From positions 30,437 through 94,436 of the forward strand of contig CAYVZP010000001.1 in assembly GCA_964456515.1 (NCBI GenBank): a stretch of DNA of 64,000 nucleotides, read 5' to 3'. The translations under genes and the position numbers were made by a program. Source of the DNA: Azoamicus sp964456515. Its GTDB lineage: Bacteria; Pseudomonadota; Gammaproteobacteria; UBA6186; Azoamicaceae. Under the pieces are notes generated by a model. That model saw only the letters and a program-made list of their open reading frames with translations, was not told the DNA's origin and ran no database searches. Shown piece after piece: positions 51,647 to 60,768 of the stretch (within the stretch, counting starts at the first letter, position 1; the number at the start of each line of letters is the position of its first letter).

Positions 51647-52720
51647 ATGATTAAAATATTATCAAATAAATGGCGCCCGCAAACACTATCTGAAATTGTT
51701 GGACAAAATGAGGCGATATATATAATTAAAAATATTATAAAAAACACACGTTTACATCATTCATTTATAATTCATGGTAATTATGGAACAGGTAAAACTA
51801 GTTTGGCTAGAATTATTACAAAATGTTTTAATTGTGAAACGGGGGTTACTGACAACCCATGTAATAAATGTTATTGTTGTACAAGTATAAATAATAATAC
51901 TAATTATGATTCTATAGAAATTGACGCAGCTTCTAAAACAAAAATCGATGATCTTAAAACTATTATAAATTTATCAGAATATAAAAATATAAAAAATAAA
52001 TTTAAAACATATATTATTGATGAATGTCATATGTTATCTATGAATAGTTTTAATTTTTTATTAAAAATTTTAGAAGAAGAAGTTAAAAACAATATATATA
52101 TATTAGTAACAACACATATAAATAAAATACCAAAAACAATTATTTCGCGCTGTATTAATTTAGAATTAAAAAATATATCAAAAAATAACATTAAAAAAAG
52201 AATCATTCATATATTAAATACAGAAAACTACAGTATAAATAATATATTAATAAATCAATTAATAATTTATTCAGATAATAATTTAAGAACAACTATAAAT
52301 ACATTAGAAAAATTAGGATCAATAAAAAATATCACCAATTCACATATATATTCAATTTTAGGATTATCATCATACACACGTTTATTAAATATAATAAAAA
52401 ATATATATGAAAATAATTTAAATCAAGTATTAAAAGAAACGTATTATTTATTAAATAAAAATTGTAATATTAATAATATCATCAAACAGCTCCAGTTACT
52501 TTTATATAAAGTAATTTTACATAAATCAAATATACATTATGATAAACAATTTATTAATAATAATATTTTTTTATATTTATCAAAAAATTTAACAATTAAT
52601 ATAATCAATAATATGTATAATTTAATACAAAAAGAAATACAATATATTAAATATTCTTTAAATGATGAAATAGGCTTTGAAATGTTAATTATAAAATTAT
52701 TTATATTATTAAATAATTAA
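51647..52720 (+). CDS. dnaX: DNA polymerase III subunit gamma-type DnaX
   Basis: 357 residues, shorter than E. coli gamma (431) and tau (643). KWRPQTLSEIVGQ, Walker A GNYGTGKTS (44-52), zinc cysteines C63, C72, C75 and C78, Walker B IIDECH, and sensor regions EEEVKNNIYILVTT and SRCINLEL are conserved. It is the clamp-loader ATPase. The tau-specific domains that bind the polymerase and the DnaB helicase are missing, so only a gamma-like form exists. The gene ends a few bases before the second assembly gap. Confidence 0.95.
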   Translation: MIKILSNKWRPQTLSEIVGQNEAIYIIKNIIKNTRLHHSFIIHGNYGTGKTSLARIITKCFNCETGVTDNPCNKCYCCTSINNNTNYDSIEIDAASKTKIDDLKTIINLSEYKNIKNKFKTYIIDECHMLSMNSFNFLLKILEEEVKNNIYILVTTHINKIPKTIISRCINLELKNISKNNIKKRIIHILNTENYSINNILINQLIIYSDNNLRTTINTLEKLGSIKNITNSHIYSILGLSSYTRLLNIIKNIYENNLNQVLKETYYLLNKNCNINNIIKQLQLLLYKVILHKSNIHYDKQFINNNIFLYLSKNLTINIINNMYNLIQKEIQYIKYSLNDEIGFEMLIIKLFILLNN

Positions 52721-52722
52721 AA

Positions 52723-52822
52723 NNNNNNNNNNNNNNNNNNNNNNNNNNNNNNNNNNNNNNNNNNNNNNNNNNNNNNNNNNNNNNNNNNNNNNNNNNNNNN
52801 NNNNNNNNNNNNNNNNNNNNNN
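52723..52822. other. Assembly gap (100 N)
   Basis: Exactly 100 N, most likely a scaffold gap of unknown real length. It hides the 3' end of groEL and its downstream region. Confidence 0.99.
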
Positions 52823-54378
52823 GCCTCTGTTGTTAACATTAATCCTGCAATAGAACACGCATGTTGTAAAGCACACTTAGTAACTTTAGCAGGATCTAAA
52901 ATACCATATTCAATCATATCACCATACTCTTCTGTAGCTGCATTAAATCCAAAATTATCAGATCCATTTTTAATTTTTTCTAAAATTACAGCAGGCTCAA
53001 ATCCAGCGTTAGCAATAATTTGACGAGCAGGCGCCTCTAATGCTTTTAATACTATTTTAACACCATGAGCTTGATCATCATTATTACATTTCAAATCAAA
53101 TAATTTATTCATAATTCTTATATAAGCAACGCCACCTCCAGGTAAAACACCTTCTTCTACTGCCGCACGAGTTGCATGTAAAGCATCTTCAACTCTAGCC
53201 TTTTTTTCTTTCATTTCAACTTCAGTTGACGCACCAACTTTTATAACAGCAACTCCACCAGATAATTTAGCAATACGTTCTTGTAATTTTTCTTTATCAT
53301 AATCAGATGTAGAATCATCAACTTGTTTCTGAATTTGTTTAATTCTATCTTCTATAATACTAACCTTGCCAGCACCATCTATTATTGTAGAATCATCTTT
53401 AGATACTATTACTTTTTTAGATATACCAAGATCATCTACTTTTACTGCTTCTAATGAAAGCCCTAATTCATCTGAAATGACTGTTGTGTTTGTTAAAATA
53501 GCTATATCTTCTAAAATAGCTTTTCTTCTATCACCAAAACCTGGACCTTTAACAGCACATGATTTAACAACACCTCTCATATTATTAACAACTAAAGTAG
53601 CTAAAGCCTCACCTTCTAAATCATCAACAATCATAAACAATGGCTTACCACTTTTAGCCACATTTTCTAATACAGGAATCATATCTCTAATATTATTAAT
53701 TTTTTTATCAACTATTAAAATATATGGATTCTCTAATTCGCATGTCATGTTTCTTTGATTATTTACAAAATAAGGTGATAAATAACCTTTATCAAATTGC
53801 ATGCCTTCAACAACTTCCAATTCATTTTCTAAACTATTACCTTCCTCAACTGTTATAACCCCTTCCTTACCAACTTTAGACATAGCTGTTGATATAATAT
53901 CACCAATTTGTTTATCTGAATTGGCGGAAATTGATCCAACCTGTGCTATTTCTTTATCACTTATACAAGGAATGGCCATTTTTTTTAATTCAGTCACACA
54001 AACATCTAATGCTTGATCTATACCTCTTTTTAAATCCATAGGATTCATTCCAGAAGCCACATATTTATTGCCTTCAATAGCTATTGCTTTAGCTAAAACA
54101 GTAGCTGTTGTGGTTCCATCGCCTGCAATGTCAGCTGTTTGTGACGCAACCTCTTTAATCATTTGCGCACCCATATTAGCACATCTATCTTCCAATTCAA
54201 TTTCTTTAGCAACTGTAACACCATCTTTTGTTATAAGAGGTGATCCTAAAGATTTTTCTATAACAACATTTCTTCCACATGGCCCTAATGTTTTTTGCAC
54301 CACATTAGCCAAAGTAATTACACCTTCAAGTAATTTATTTCTAGCATTTTCAGAATAACGAATATCTTTAGCGCTCAT
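52823..54378 (-). CDS. groL: Chaperonin GroEL, 3' end lost in gap
   Basis: About 518 residues are visible (548 in E. coli). From the N-terminus: DIRYSENARNKLLEGV, TLGPCGRNVVIEKS, ATP-binding AGDGTTTATVLA, and the apical domain followed by the conserved ALHATRAAVEEGVLPGGGVAY. The sequence breaks off after GLMLTTE, so only about 30 C-terminal residues, including any GGM tail, are missing. It folds proteins in the cytoplasm with GroES, 21 bp upstream. Its sequence is unusually well conserved and less AT-biased than most neighbours, as often seen in endosymbionts. Confidence 0.97.
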
Positions 54379-54399
54379 ATTTTTCTCCTTAAAAAAAAA

Positions 54400-54690
54400 T
54401 TAATCAATTATTGCTATAACATCATCTTCTTTTAATACAAGATAATCTTTACCTTTAATAGTTATTTCAATTCCAGCATATTTACCAAAAATTACAGTAT
54501 CACCAATATTTAATAATATAGGTTGTTCTTTATCATCTTTTTTTTTACCCGGCCCAACAACAATAACCACACCACGCTGTGATTTATTATCAACAGTATT
54601 AGGAATAACTATACCACCATCTGTAGTACGTTCTTCTATTTTTGAAATAATAATTCTATCTAATAAAGGACGAACCCCAATGCTTTCCAT
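54400..54690 (-). CDS. groS: Co-chaperonin GroES
   Basis: 96 residues (97 in E. coli). It starts GVRPLLDRIIISKIEERTTDGGIVIP, with the mobile loop, and continues with GDTVIFGKYAGIEITIKGKDYLVLKEDDVIAII. It caps GroEL. A GAGG Shine-Dalgarno sequence precedes the ATG, and a heat-shock-type promoter is proposed upstream. Confidence 0.97.
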   Translation of the reverse strand: MESIGVRPLLDRIIISKIEERTTDGGIVIPNTVDNKSQRGVVIVVGPGKKKDDKEQPILLNIGDTVIFGKYAGIEITIKGKDYLVLKEDDVIAIID

Positions 54691-54733
54691 TAATCTAACC
54701 TCATATAAAATTATTTTATTACCTTGATTATAA

Positions 54734-54762
54734 ATATGTAGTCATATTATCATTAAATCAAG
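54734..54762 (-). promoter_or_regulatory. Candidate heat-shock (sigma-32-type) promoter for groES-groEL
   Basis: On the minus strand CTTGATT (54756-54762) is followed after 14 bp by CTACATAT (54734-54741). The E. coli sigma-32 consensus is CTTGAAA, 11-16 bp, CCCCATnT. The site lies about 45 bp upstream of the groES ATG. The match is partial but better than any sigma-70 pair seen there. Confidence 0.45.
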
Positions 54763-54782
54763 TATTTAATTTAAAAAAAAAT

Positions 54783-55052
54783 ATGTATATAGAAATAATA
54801 ATACTATTAAATAAAAAACCGCAAATAGAAACGCTTGTATTAACATGCTTAAAACACAAAAAAATAAACCATGTTTATTTATTCACAAACGTACACACAG
54901 TGTACAAATACAAGAAAAAGGTATGTAAGGAAAAAATGTATAAAATGATACTATATAGCGACAATGATGTATTATGTATATTAAAATTTGTTAGAAATAA
55001 TTTTAAAAAATTAAATATAACACTATATAAAATTATAAAAATATTATTATAA
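54783..55052 (+). CDS. Hypothetical protein, possible CutA-like remnant
   Basis: 89 residues starting at ATG 54783, divergent from groES. The order of features recalls CutA1: an N-terminal strand IEIIILLNKKP, a helix LVLTCLKHKKIN, and YKYKKKVCKEKMYKMILYS at the place of the family's Y-x-W-x-G-K-V...E...lIiKT pattern. The Trp and Gly are replaced, and the C-terminal HPYxxP motif is not seen. In E. coli cutA lies near the groES-groEL locus. The stop slightly overlaps the 3' end of convergent rsmI. It may be a decaying gene or a chance frame. Confidence 0.35.
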   Translation: MYIEIIILLNKKPQIETLVLTCLKHKKINHVYLFTNVHTVYKYKKKVCKEKMYKMILYSDNDVLCILKFVRNNFKKLNITLYKIIKILL

Positions 55053-55853
55053 AAAATCATTAAATATATTTTTTTTTATATTATTATTAAATTTAAAATA
55101 TGTTTTTTTAATTTTATTTAAAATATTAATATATCTATATTTAAAAAAATAATTAATTTTAAAATAATTATTTAAAAATAAAACTAGTTCACCTCGTATA
55201 AAAATATTAAATTTTTTATTTAAAATAAAATGATTTATAAAAAATAAATCACACATTATACATGCCTGAAATTTTTTAGTTAAATCTTTTGATATAAAAA
55301 TAATTCTATTATCTTTAAATACATTTTGCATAATATCTATTGTTTCAAACAATCTATTAGATGCTTCAAAAAAAATTATTGGTTTACTTTCTATACTTAT
55401 TTTATTAAATAATTTATTTTTATGATGAAAATTTTTAGGAATAAATCCTTCAAAAATAAAATTATCATATATAAAATATGATATAGATAATGATGTTAAA
55501 AATGATGATATTCCGGGCACTGGTAAAACATCAATATTATTTTTATAAGCAAAATTTATTAAAAAAAAACCAGGATCATTTATAAGCGGCGTTCCACAAT
55601 CTGATACAAGAGCTACAGATTTATTTGATTTAATATAATTAATTAATATTTTACTTATAGTTATTTCATTATAAATATTTAAAGATAATATTTTATTTTT
55701 AAAATTTAAAAATTTTAAAATTAAACCTAATTTTCTAGAATCTTCTGTTGCAATAACATCTACATTTTTTAAAATTAAAATTGCTCTATGTGTAAAATCA
55801 AACATGTTGCCTATAGGGATCCCTACAATATATAATATATTTTTAAAAATCAA
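55047..55853 (-). CDS. rsmI: 16S rRNA 2'-O-ribose C1402 methyltransferase RsmI, TTG start
   Basis: 268 residues (286 in E. coli). LYIVGIPIGNMFDFTHRAILIL, IATEDSRKLGLIL, ALVSDCGTPLINDPGF, LPVPGISSF, FFEASNRLFETI and RGELVLFL give the RsmI pattern of tetrapyrrole-methylase fold. The open frame has an upstream ATG at 55904, but this would overlap the divergent antiporter gene. A TTG at 55853 has GGAG 8 nt upstream and gives a normal N-terminus, so I take it. RsmI methylates the ribose of C1402 in the decoding centre; RsmH is not in the window. Confidence 0.9.
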   Translation of the reverse strand: MIFKNILYIVGIPIGNMFDFTHRAILILKNVDVIATEDSRKLGLILKFLNFKNKILSLNIYNEITISKILINYIKSNKSVALVSDCGTPLINDPGFFLINFAYKNNIDVLPVPGISSFLTSLSISYFIYDNFIFEGFIPKNFHHKNKLFNKISIESKPIIFFEASNRLFETIDIMQNVFKDNRIIFISKDLTKKFQACIMCDLFFINHFILNKKFNIFIRGELVLFLNNYFKINYFFKYRYINILNKIKKTYFKFNNNIKKNIFNDFL

Positions 55854-55878
55854 ATTAGATACTCCAAAATATAAAAAA

Positions 55879-57120
55879 ATGAAAAAATTAACAACTAATA
55901 ACAATATAGCATATTTATATAAATATTGGCGCTTCAGATTATTATATTCTATGTTTATAGGGTATATTTTTTTTTATTTTTCTAGAAAAAGTTTAATATT
56001 ATTAAGTCCATTAATAATAGAGGATTTAAAAATATCATTATATCAAATAGGTATTATAAATAGTATTTTTTATATAACATACGCGGCAAGTAAATTTATT
56101 GGTGGAATAATAACAGATAAATCAAACCCAAGATACATAATGTCTATAGGATTAATGTTTACAGGATTATTTAATTTACTTATAGGTATGTCTAATAATA
56201 TAATAATAATAACAATTTTATGGACATTAAATGCATTTTTTCAAGGATGGGGATGGCCACCAATTACAAAACAACTTACATATTGGTATAATAAAACAGA
56301 CAGAGGTTTCTGGTGGGGGATATTTAGCATTTCTCATAATGTTGGTGGAGCTATAATACCTATAATAATTGGATTTTCCTCAAATTTTTTTTTTTGGCAA
56401 GTTAATTTTTATATAATAGGATTATCATGTATTATAATAAGTTTATTATTATTAAATAGATTGAGAAACACGCCTGAATCATTAGGATTACCACCAATAG
56501 ATAGCGTGCGTATTAATCATAATATAATTAACCAATCAATATTAAATATTATACTATTTAATAAAAATATTTGGTTATTATGTTTTTGTTATTTTTTTAT
56601 ATATATAATTAAAACCGGTCTTAATGATTGGATTATACTATATTTAATAAATCAAAAAGAATATACTTTATTATCAGCTGGAATATGTGTTTTTAATTTT
56701 GAAATAGGCGGAATGTTAGGTATTATTTTAACAGGATGGTTATCATGTAAATTTGTAAATAATAGAATTGTTTTTTTACTTATATATATTAAATTACTAT
56801 TAATAATATCAATAATTTTTTATACTATACCAATAGGTTACAATAAAATAGATTGTATAATAATTTTTGCTTTAGGTTTTGTTGCTTTTGCTCCGCAAAT
56901 ATTAATAGGCTTAACAGCAAGTGAATTAGTTGATAAAAATATAGCATGCACAGCTAATAGTTTTGTTGGATCATGGGCTTATATTGGAGCCGCCTTGGCG
57001 GGTTACCCATTTAGTTTTATAATTAATTTATCATGGAATTTTTATTTTATTATAATAGTATTATGTGAATTAATTTTAATTATTATAATTATTATTATAT
57101 TAAATAAAAATAAAATTTAA
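55879..57120 (+). CDS. Organophosphate:phosphate antiporter, UhpC/GlpT-like (MFS, OPA family)
   Basis: 413 residues with about twelve membrane helices. The OPA family pattern is strong: FYFSRKSLILLSPLI with R36 in the first helix (a phosphate-binding arginine in GlpT and UhpT), KFIGGIITDKSNPRYIM, the NAFFQGWGWPPITKQLTYWY block, and RGFWWGIFSISHNVGGAIIPI. NTPESLGLPP closes the first half. UhpC-like members of intracellular bacteria such as Chlamydia import glucose-6-phosphate in exchange for phosphate; the exact substrate here is unknown. The start is the ATG at 55879, 25 bp from the proposed rsmI start. It is followed by rbfA after one base. Confidence 0.9.
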   Translation: MKKLTTNNNIAYLYKYWRFRLLYSMFIGYIFFYFSRKSLILLSPLIIEDLKISLYQIGIINSIFYITYAASKFIGGIITDKSNPRYIMSIGLMFTGLFNLLIGMSNNIIIITILWTLNAFFQGWGWPPITKQLTYWYNKTDRGFWWGIFSISHNVGGAIIPIIIGFSSNFFFWQVNFYIIGLSCIIISLLLLNRLRNTPESLGLPPIDSVRINHNIINQSILNIILFNKNIWLLCFCYFFIYIIKTGLNDWIILYLINQKEYTLLSAGICVFNFEIGGMLGIILTGWLSCKFVNNRIVFLLIYIKLLLIISIIFYTIPIGYNKIDCIIIFALGFVAFAPQILIGLTASELVDKNIACTANSFVGSWAYIGAALAGYPFSFIINLSWNFYFIIIVLCELILIIIIIIILNKNKI

Positions 57121-57121
57121 A

Positions 57122-57451
57122 ATGAATCAAATAAATATTAAAATACAAAAAATAAATGCATTAATACATAAAAATATATTTGATATATTATTAAAAAAAA
57201 TAAATAATAAACAATACATTTTAACCATTACTAAAGTGAAAACATTTAGTAATTTATCTTATTGTCATATTTATATCATGACGCATAATAATAATAAATT
57301 AATAATTGATAAATTAAATAATATTGCAAATAATATTAGTTATGATTTATTAAAAAAAATAAAACTTAAAAGACAAATAAAATTACGCTTTATTTATGAT
57401 AGTGAATTAATTAATTTAATAAATATTAATAATAAAATAGATGAATTTTAA
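57122..57451 (+). CDS. rbfA: Ribosome-binding factor A
   Basis: 109 residues (133 in E. coli). KH-domain protein for 16S rRNA 5'-end maturation and cold adaptation. The ITITKVKTFSNLSYCHIYI strand pair and LKKIKLKRQIKLRFIYDSEL align with the family's VTVSxVxxSxDLxxAKVY and L...ℓxLRxxPxLxFxxDxSx blocks. It overlaps truB by 11 bp, the standard rbfA-truB order. Confidence 0.9.
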   Translation: MNQINIKIQKINALIHKNIFDILLKKINNKQYILTITKVKTFSNLSYCHIYIMTHNNNKLIIDKLNNIANNISYDLLKKIKLKRQIKLRFIYDSELINLININNKIDEF

Positions 57452-58097
57452 AATTAACGGCATTTTATTAATTAATAAATTACATAAAATAACATCAAAT
57501 GATATAATTAATAAAATAAAAAAACAAATTCAAAACATTAAAATAGGTCACTTAGGAACATTGGATCCAAGTGCAATAGGATTATTAATAATATCATTAT
57601 ATAATAATAATATTATAATTAAATGTTTAATTAATAAAAATAAACGTTACATAATATATGCATTAGTTGGAATTAAAACCTTTACAAAAGACCTGGACGG
57701 TAAAATAAAGTTTATAAATAAAAATATATTAACAACAAAATATATCTTATTAAATAATATTATAATTATACAATACCAAAAGCAACAAACTCCGCCTAAT
57801 TTTTCATCAATTAAACATAATGGTATACCATTATATAAATATTCCAGATTACATATTAAATTACATCAAAAACAAAATAATATAATTATATTTAAAATAA
57901 AATTATTAAATATTTATAAAAATTTAATTATATTAGATATCAAATGTAGTAAAGGTACATATATTAGAGAAATAATAAATAATTTAAATATATTTAAACC
58001 TATTTGCACATTAAAAATTATACGTATATCAATAAATAATTACACATTATTAAATTCTTATGATCAAAATATAAATTTAAAAAATATATTATATTAA
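57441..58097 (+). CDS. truB: tRNA pseudouridine-55 synthase, shortened
   Basis: 218 residues against 314 in E. coli. NGILLINKLHKITSNDIINKI is the family start, and the catalytic D42 lies in GHLGTLDPSAIG. TFTKDLDGKI, SSIKHNGIPLYKYSR and SKGTYIREII follow. The C-terminal PUA domain is missing. TruB makes Psi55 in the T-loop of tRNAs and acts as a tRNA chaperone. Its stop overlaps the convergent mrp gene by 4 bp. Confidence 0.94.
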   Translation: MNFKINGILLINKLHKITSNDIINKIKKQIQNIKIGHLGTLDPSAIGLLIISLYNNNIIIKCLINKNKRYIIYALVGIKTFTKDLDGKIKFINKNILTTKYILLNNIIIIQYQKQQTPPNFSSIKHNGIPLYKYSRLHIKLHQKQNNIIIFKIKLLNIYKNLIILDIKCSKGTYIREIINNLNIFKPICTLKIIRISINNYTLLNSYDQNINLKNILY

Positions 58098-58849
58098 ACA
58101 TCATTTAAAATTTGTTTAGAAATGTTTTTAAATACAACTGTTAAGTCATTATTTGAACAATTAAGAACAAAAGGAATTCCCAGGTTTGCAGAATCATTTA
58201 TAAATTTATTAACAGGTAAAGTATATACATTTTTAATATTAAATTTATTAATACAATTTAATAAATCATTAGTATTACTTGATAAATAATTGTTAGTTTT
58301 ACATGTACAACAATAATAATATTTCATATTTTCTAATACACCTAAAATTTTTATATTAAACTTTGTTAACATGCAAATAGATTTCTGCATATCATCTATA
58401 GATGTTATTTGAGGTGTTGTAACTAAAAAAAAACCACTAAATTTAATATCACGTAATAAACTTAAATAAATATCACCAGTGCCAGGTGGAAAATCAATAA
58501 TAAGAAAATCTAAATCACCCCATGCTGTATTATTTAATAAATATTTAATAGTATTACTAACCATAGGACCTCTTAATAAAACAGATGTGTTTTGTTTTAA
58601 AAAATACCCCATAGACATAGATAACAAATTAAATTTTTTTTTAGGTAAAAAAAAATTTTTATTTAAATTACATTGTATATTTTTAATACCTAACATACTA
58701 GGATGATTTGGACCGTAAATATCAGCATCTAACAATCCTACTTTCTGATTATAATGATTAGCTAAACTTGCGGCAATATTAATAGATACAGTACTTTTTC
58801 CAACACCACCTTTACATGAAGCAATGCCAATTATATTTTTTATATTCAT
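58094..58849 (-). CDS. apbC: Iron-sulfur cluster carrier ATPase Mrp/ApbC
   Basis: 251 residues. The deviant Walker A CKGGVGKST (12-20), DADIYGPNHPSML, the RGPMVSNTIKYLL and DFLIIDFPPGTGD blocks and a CxxC pair (CCTCK) identify the Mrp/ApbC (NBP35) group. It is shorter than E. coli Mrp (369) because the N-terminal MIP18-like domain is absent. It binds and transfers 4Fe-4S clusters. It lies 1 bp after tsaE in a leftward series. Confidence 0.93.
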   Translation of the reverse strand: MNIKNIIGIASCKGGVGKSTVSINIAASLANHYNQKVGLLDADIYGPNHPSMLGIKNIQCNLNKNFFLPKKKFNLLSMSMGYFLKQNTSVLLRGPMVSNTIKYLLNNTAWGDLDFLIIDFPPGTGDIYLSLLRDIKFSGFFLVTTPQITSIDDMQKSICMLTKFNIKILGVLENMKYYYCCTCKTNNYLSSNTNDLLNCINKFNIKNVYTLPVNKFINDSANLGIPFVLNCSNNDLTVVFKNISKQILNDV

Positions 58850-58850
58850 A

Positions 58851-59297
58851 TTAATGTAAAAGTTTTTTAAAATTAATAAAATTAAAATTAATAAATAATA
58901 ATCTATTTAAAAAATTAGAATAATAAAATATATATATATAACTATTATAATTAATCATGCAAAAAAATTTATCTCCCCATTCAATTATAACAATAGATTT
59001 GTTAGTAATATAATTTATAATATCAATTTCAATTAAATTATTTATATGATTTAAACGATAAAAATCCAAATGATGTATAACATTTCTTTCGCATATATAT
59101 GTTTCGATTAAATTATACGTTGGACTTTTAATTTTTTTTTTTTGTTCAAAAGATTTGAAAATCAAACCTTTTGATAACGTAGTTTTGCCAGCGCCCATAC
59201 CACCAATCAAGCAACAAATTATATTTAAAAACAAGATTTTAGATAATAAATTACCAAATTTTAAAATATAATTTTTATTATCTAAATAAATAAACAT
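58851..59297 (-). CDS. tsaE: tRNA threonylcarbamoyladenosine biosynthesis ATPase TsaE
   Basis: 148 residues (153 in E. coli). P-loop GGMGAGKTTLSKG, SPTYNLIETY, HHLDFYRLN and IIEWGDK are the TsaE pattern. It assists TsaB-TsaD-TsaC in making t6A37 in ANN-decoding tRNAs. I chose the ATG at 59297, 7 bp after the efp stop; a start at 59336 would overlap efp and is less like the family. Confidence 0.92.
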   Translation of the reverse strand: MFIYLDNKNYILKFGNLLSKILFLNIICCLIGGMGAGKTTLSKGLIFKSFEQKKKIKSPTYNLIETYICERNVIHHLDFYRLNHINNLIEIDIINYITNKSIVIIEWGDKFFCMINYNSYIYIFYYSNFLNRLLFINFNFINFKKLLH

Positions 59298-59304
59298 TAT
59301 ATCA

Positions 59305-59871
59305 TTAATTATTAATTCTAGATAAAAAAATTTCATCTTCTGTATCTATTTTCAACATGTCACCTTGTTTTATAAAAATAGGTACTTTGATTAAATAATC
59401 ATTTTCAAGAATAACATATTTAAAATTTTTATGTGTACCTAAATCTTTTTTTACAGCATTATCACATATAACTTTACTTATTATAATTTTTGGTGATTTA
59501 ACGCTAATAATTTCCTCATTCCAAAAAATAGCTTCACATAACATTCCACTTGTCAGCCATTTTGTACATATTTTAACATGTGTTATATCAACCTCATAAT
59601 ATTCAGAATCATCTTCATGAAAAAAATTTAATATCATGTCATTTTGATATAAAAATTGAATGGTTTTATTAAGAATATCTGCAGCTTTTATCTTTTCGCC
59701 AGTTTTGACTGTTTTAAAAATCAATGTATTATTAAGTATATTTTTTAATTTAAGTTTATTAAAAGCTTGTCCTCTACCAATGTTTGTAAAATTTACATTA
59801 AGTATAACATATGGTATATTATTAATTTCAATTTTTAAACCATTAGATAAATCTTTACTTTTATAAAACAT
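59305..59871 (-). CDS. efp: Elongation factor P with Arg at the modification site
   Basis: 188 residues, as in E. coli. Three beta-barrel domains: GLKIEINNIPYVIL, the KxxKxxNxxx block KLKLKNILNNTLIFKT, and domain III IFIKQGDMLKIDTEDEIFLSRI. The domain I loop reads N-I-G-R33-G-Q-A-F, where E. coli has P-G-K34-G-Q-A-F with the lysine that EpmA beta-lysylates. Here the codon is AGA (Arg). EF-P helps ribosomes through polyproline stretches. It lies 6 bp after hflC. Confidence 0.95.
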   Translation of the reverse strand: MFYKSKDLSNGLKIEINNIPYVILNVNFTNIGRGQAFNKLKLKNILNNTLIFKTVKTGEKIKAADILNKTIQFLYQNDMILNFFHEDDSEYYEVDITHVKICTKWLTSGMLCEAIFWNEEIISVKSPKIIISKVICDNAVKKDLGTHKNFKYVILENDYLIKVPIFIKQGDMLKIDTEDEIFLSRINN

Positions 59872-59877
59872 ATAATT

Positions 59878-60756
59878 TTATTTTCTATATTTAAAATATT
59901 TAAAAAAATCACCTTCAGGTGATAATATTAATATATCATTTTTACTAGAAAATGTATTTTTATATGCATCTAATGTTCTATAAAAACTATAAAAATCAGC
60001 ATTTAAACTATATGCATCAGAATAAATTTTAGTAACAATAGCATCACCCTCACCTCTTATTCTTTTAGCATCCTTAAAAGCATCTGCTAAAATTATTCGT
60101 TTTTCTTTTTCTGCATACGCCTGCAATTTTAATGCCTCAGCTCTACCAGTTGCACGAATTTCACTAGCAACTCTTTCTCTTTCAGCTCTCATTCTATTAT
60201 ATACAGAATCTCTAACCTCATCAGGCAAGTCAATTCGTTTAATTCTAATATCTATTACAGAAATACCCATGCTTCTAGTATTAGTTTCTATTTCCTCACG
60301 TAATTTAAACATTAATTCTAATCGTTCTCCATAAACTACTTCCTGAACAGTATGTCTACCAAACTCTGCTTTTAAATCTGATATTATTTTTTGTTTTAAT
60401 AATTGCTCAGCTTTTGCTCTATATCCACCAGTTCTAGTAAAATAAATTGCCACATCTTTTATTTGCCATAATACATAAAAATCAACTAAAACATCTTTTT
60501 TTTCTTTTGTTGTTATTCTATAACATTGTGAATCTAAAACCTTTAATCTTAAATCAAATGTTCGAACCACCTGAATGCCTGGAATTTTAAAATGTAATCC
60601 AGGCTTATAAACTTTAACAACATTAGTTTTCTTATCAATTTCTAATTTACCTAAATATTCTATTAAAGCCCCATCAGTTTCATAAACAATAAAAAACCAA
60701 AATGGACTTAAAACTAAAAATAAAATACAACTAAACAATATATAAAATAAACGCAT
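59878..60756 (-). CDS. hflC: Membrane protease regulator HflC
   Basis: 292 residues (334 in E. coli). One N-terminal membrane helix, then a band-7/SPFH domain in the periplasm: GLHFKIPGIQVVRTFDLRLKVLD, KKDVLVDFYVLWQI and ISVIDIRIKRIDLPDEV. A helical stretch of Ala/Glu/Lys (residues about 190-240) follows. HflC with HflK forms a complex around FtsH. The start ATG has AGGTTATA upstream. It follows hflK by 12 bp. Confidence 0.95.
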   Translation of the reverse strand: MRLFYILFSCILFLVLSPFWFFIVYETDGALIEYLGKLEIDKKTNVVKVYKPGLHFKIPGIQVVRTFDLRLKVLDSQCYRITTKEKKDVLVDFYVLWQIKDVAIYFTRTGGYRAKAEQLLKQKIISDLKAEFGRHTVQEVVYGERLELMFKLREEIETNTRSMGISVIDIRIKRIDLPDEVRDSVYNRMRAERERVASEIRATGRAEALKLQAYAEKEKRIILADAFKDAKRIRGEGDAIVTKIYSDAYSLNADFYSFYRTLDAYKNTFSSKNDILILSPEGDFFKYFKYRK

Positions 60757-60768
60757 AAATATAACCTT

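Noticed and set aside
53366..54358. Rightward open frames opposite groEL.
   Set aside because: Antisense shadows of a highly conserved gene; Ser/Pro/Ile-rich translations without motif.
54875..55060. A 61-codon leftward open frame opposite the CutA-like ORF.
   Set aside because: Its composition is that of a complementary-strand shadow (Phe/Leu/Ile runs) and it lacks family features; the rightward frame is better, though weak.
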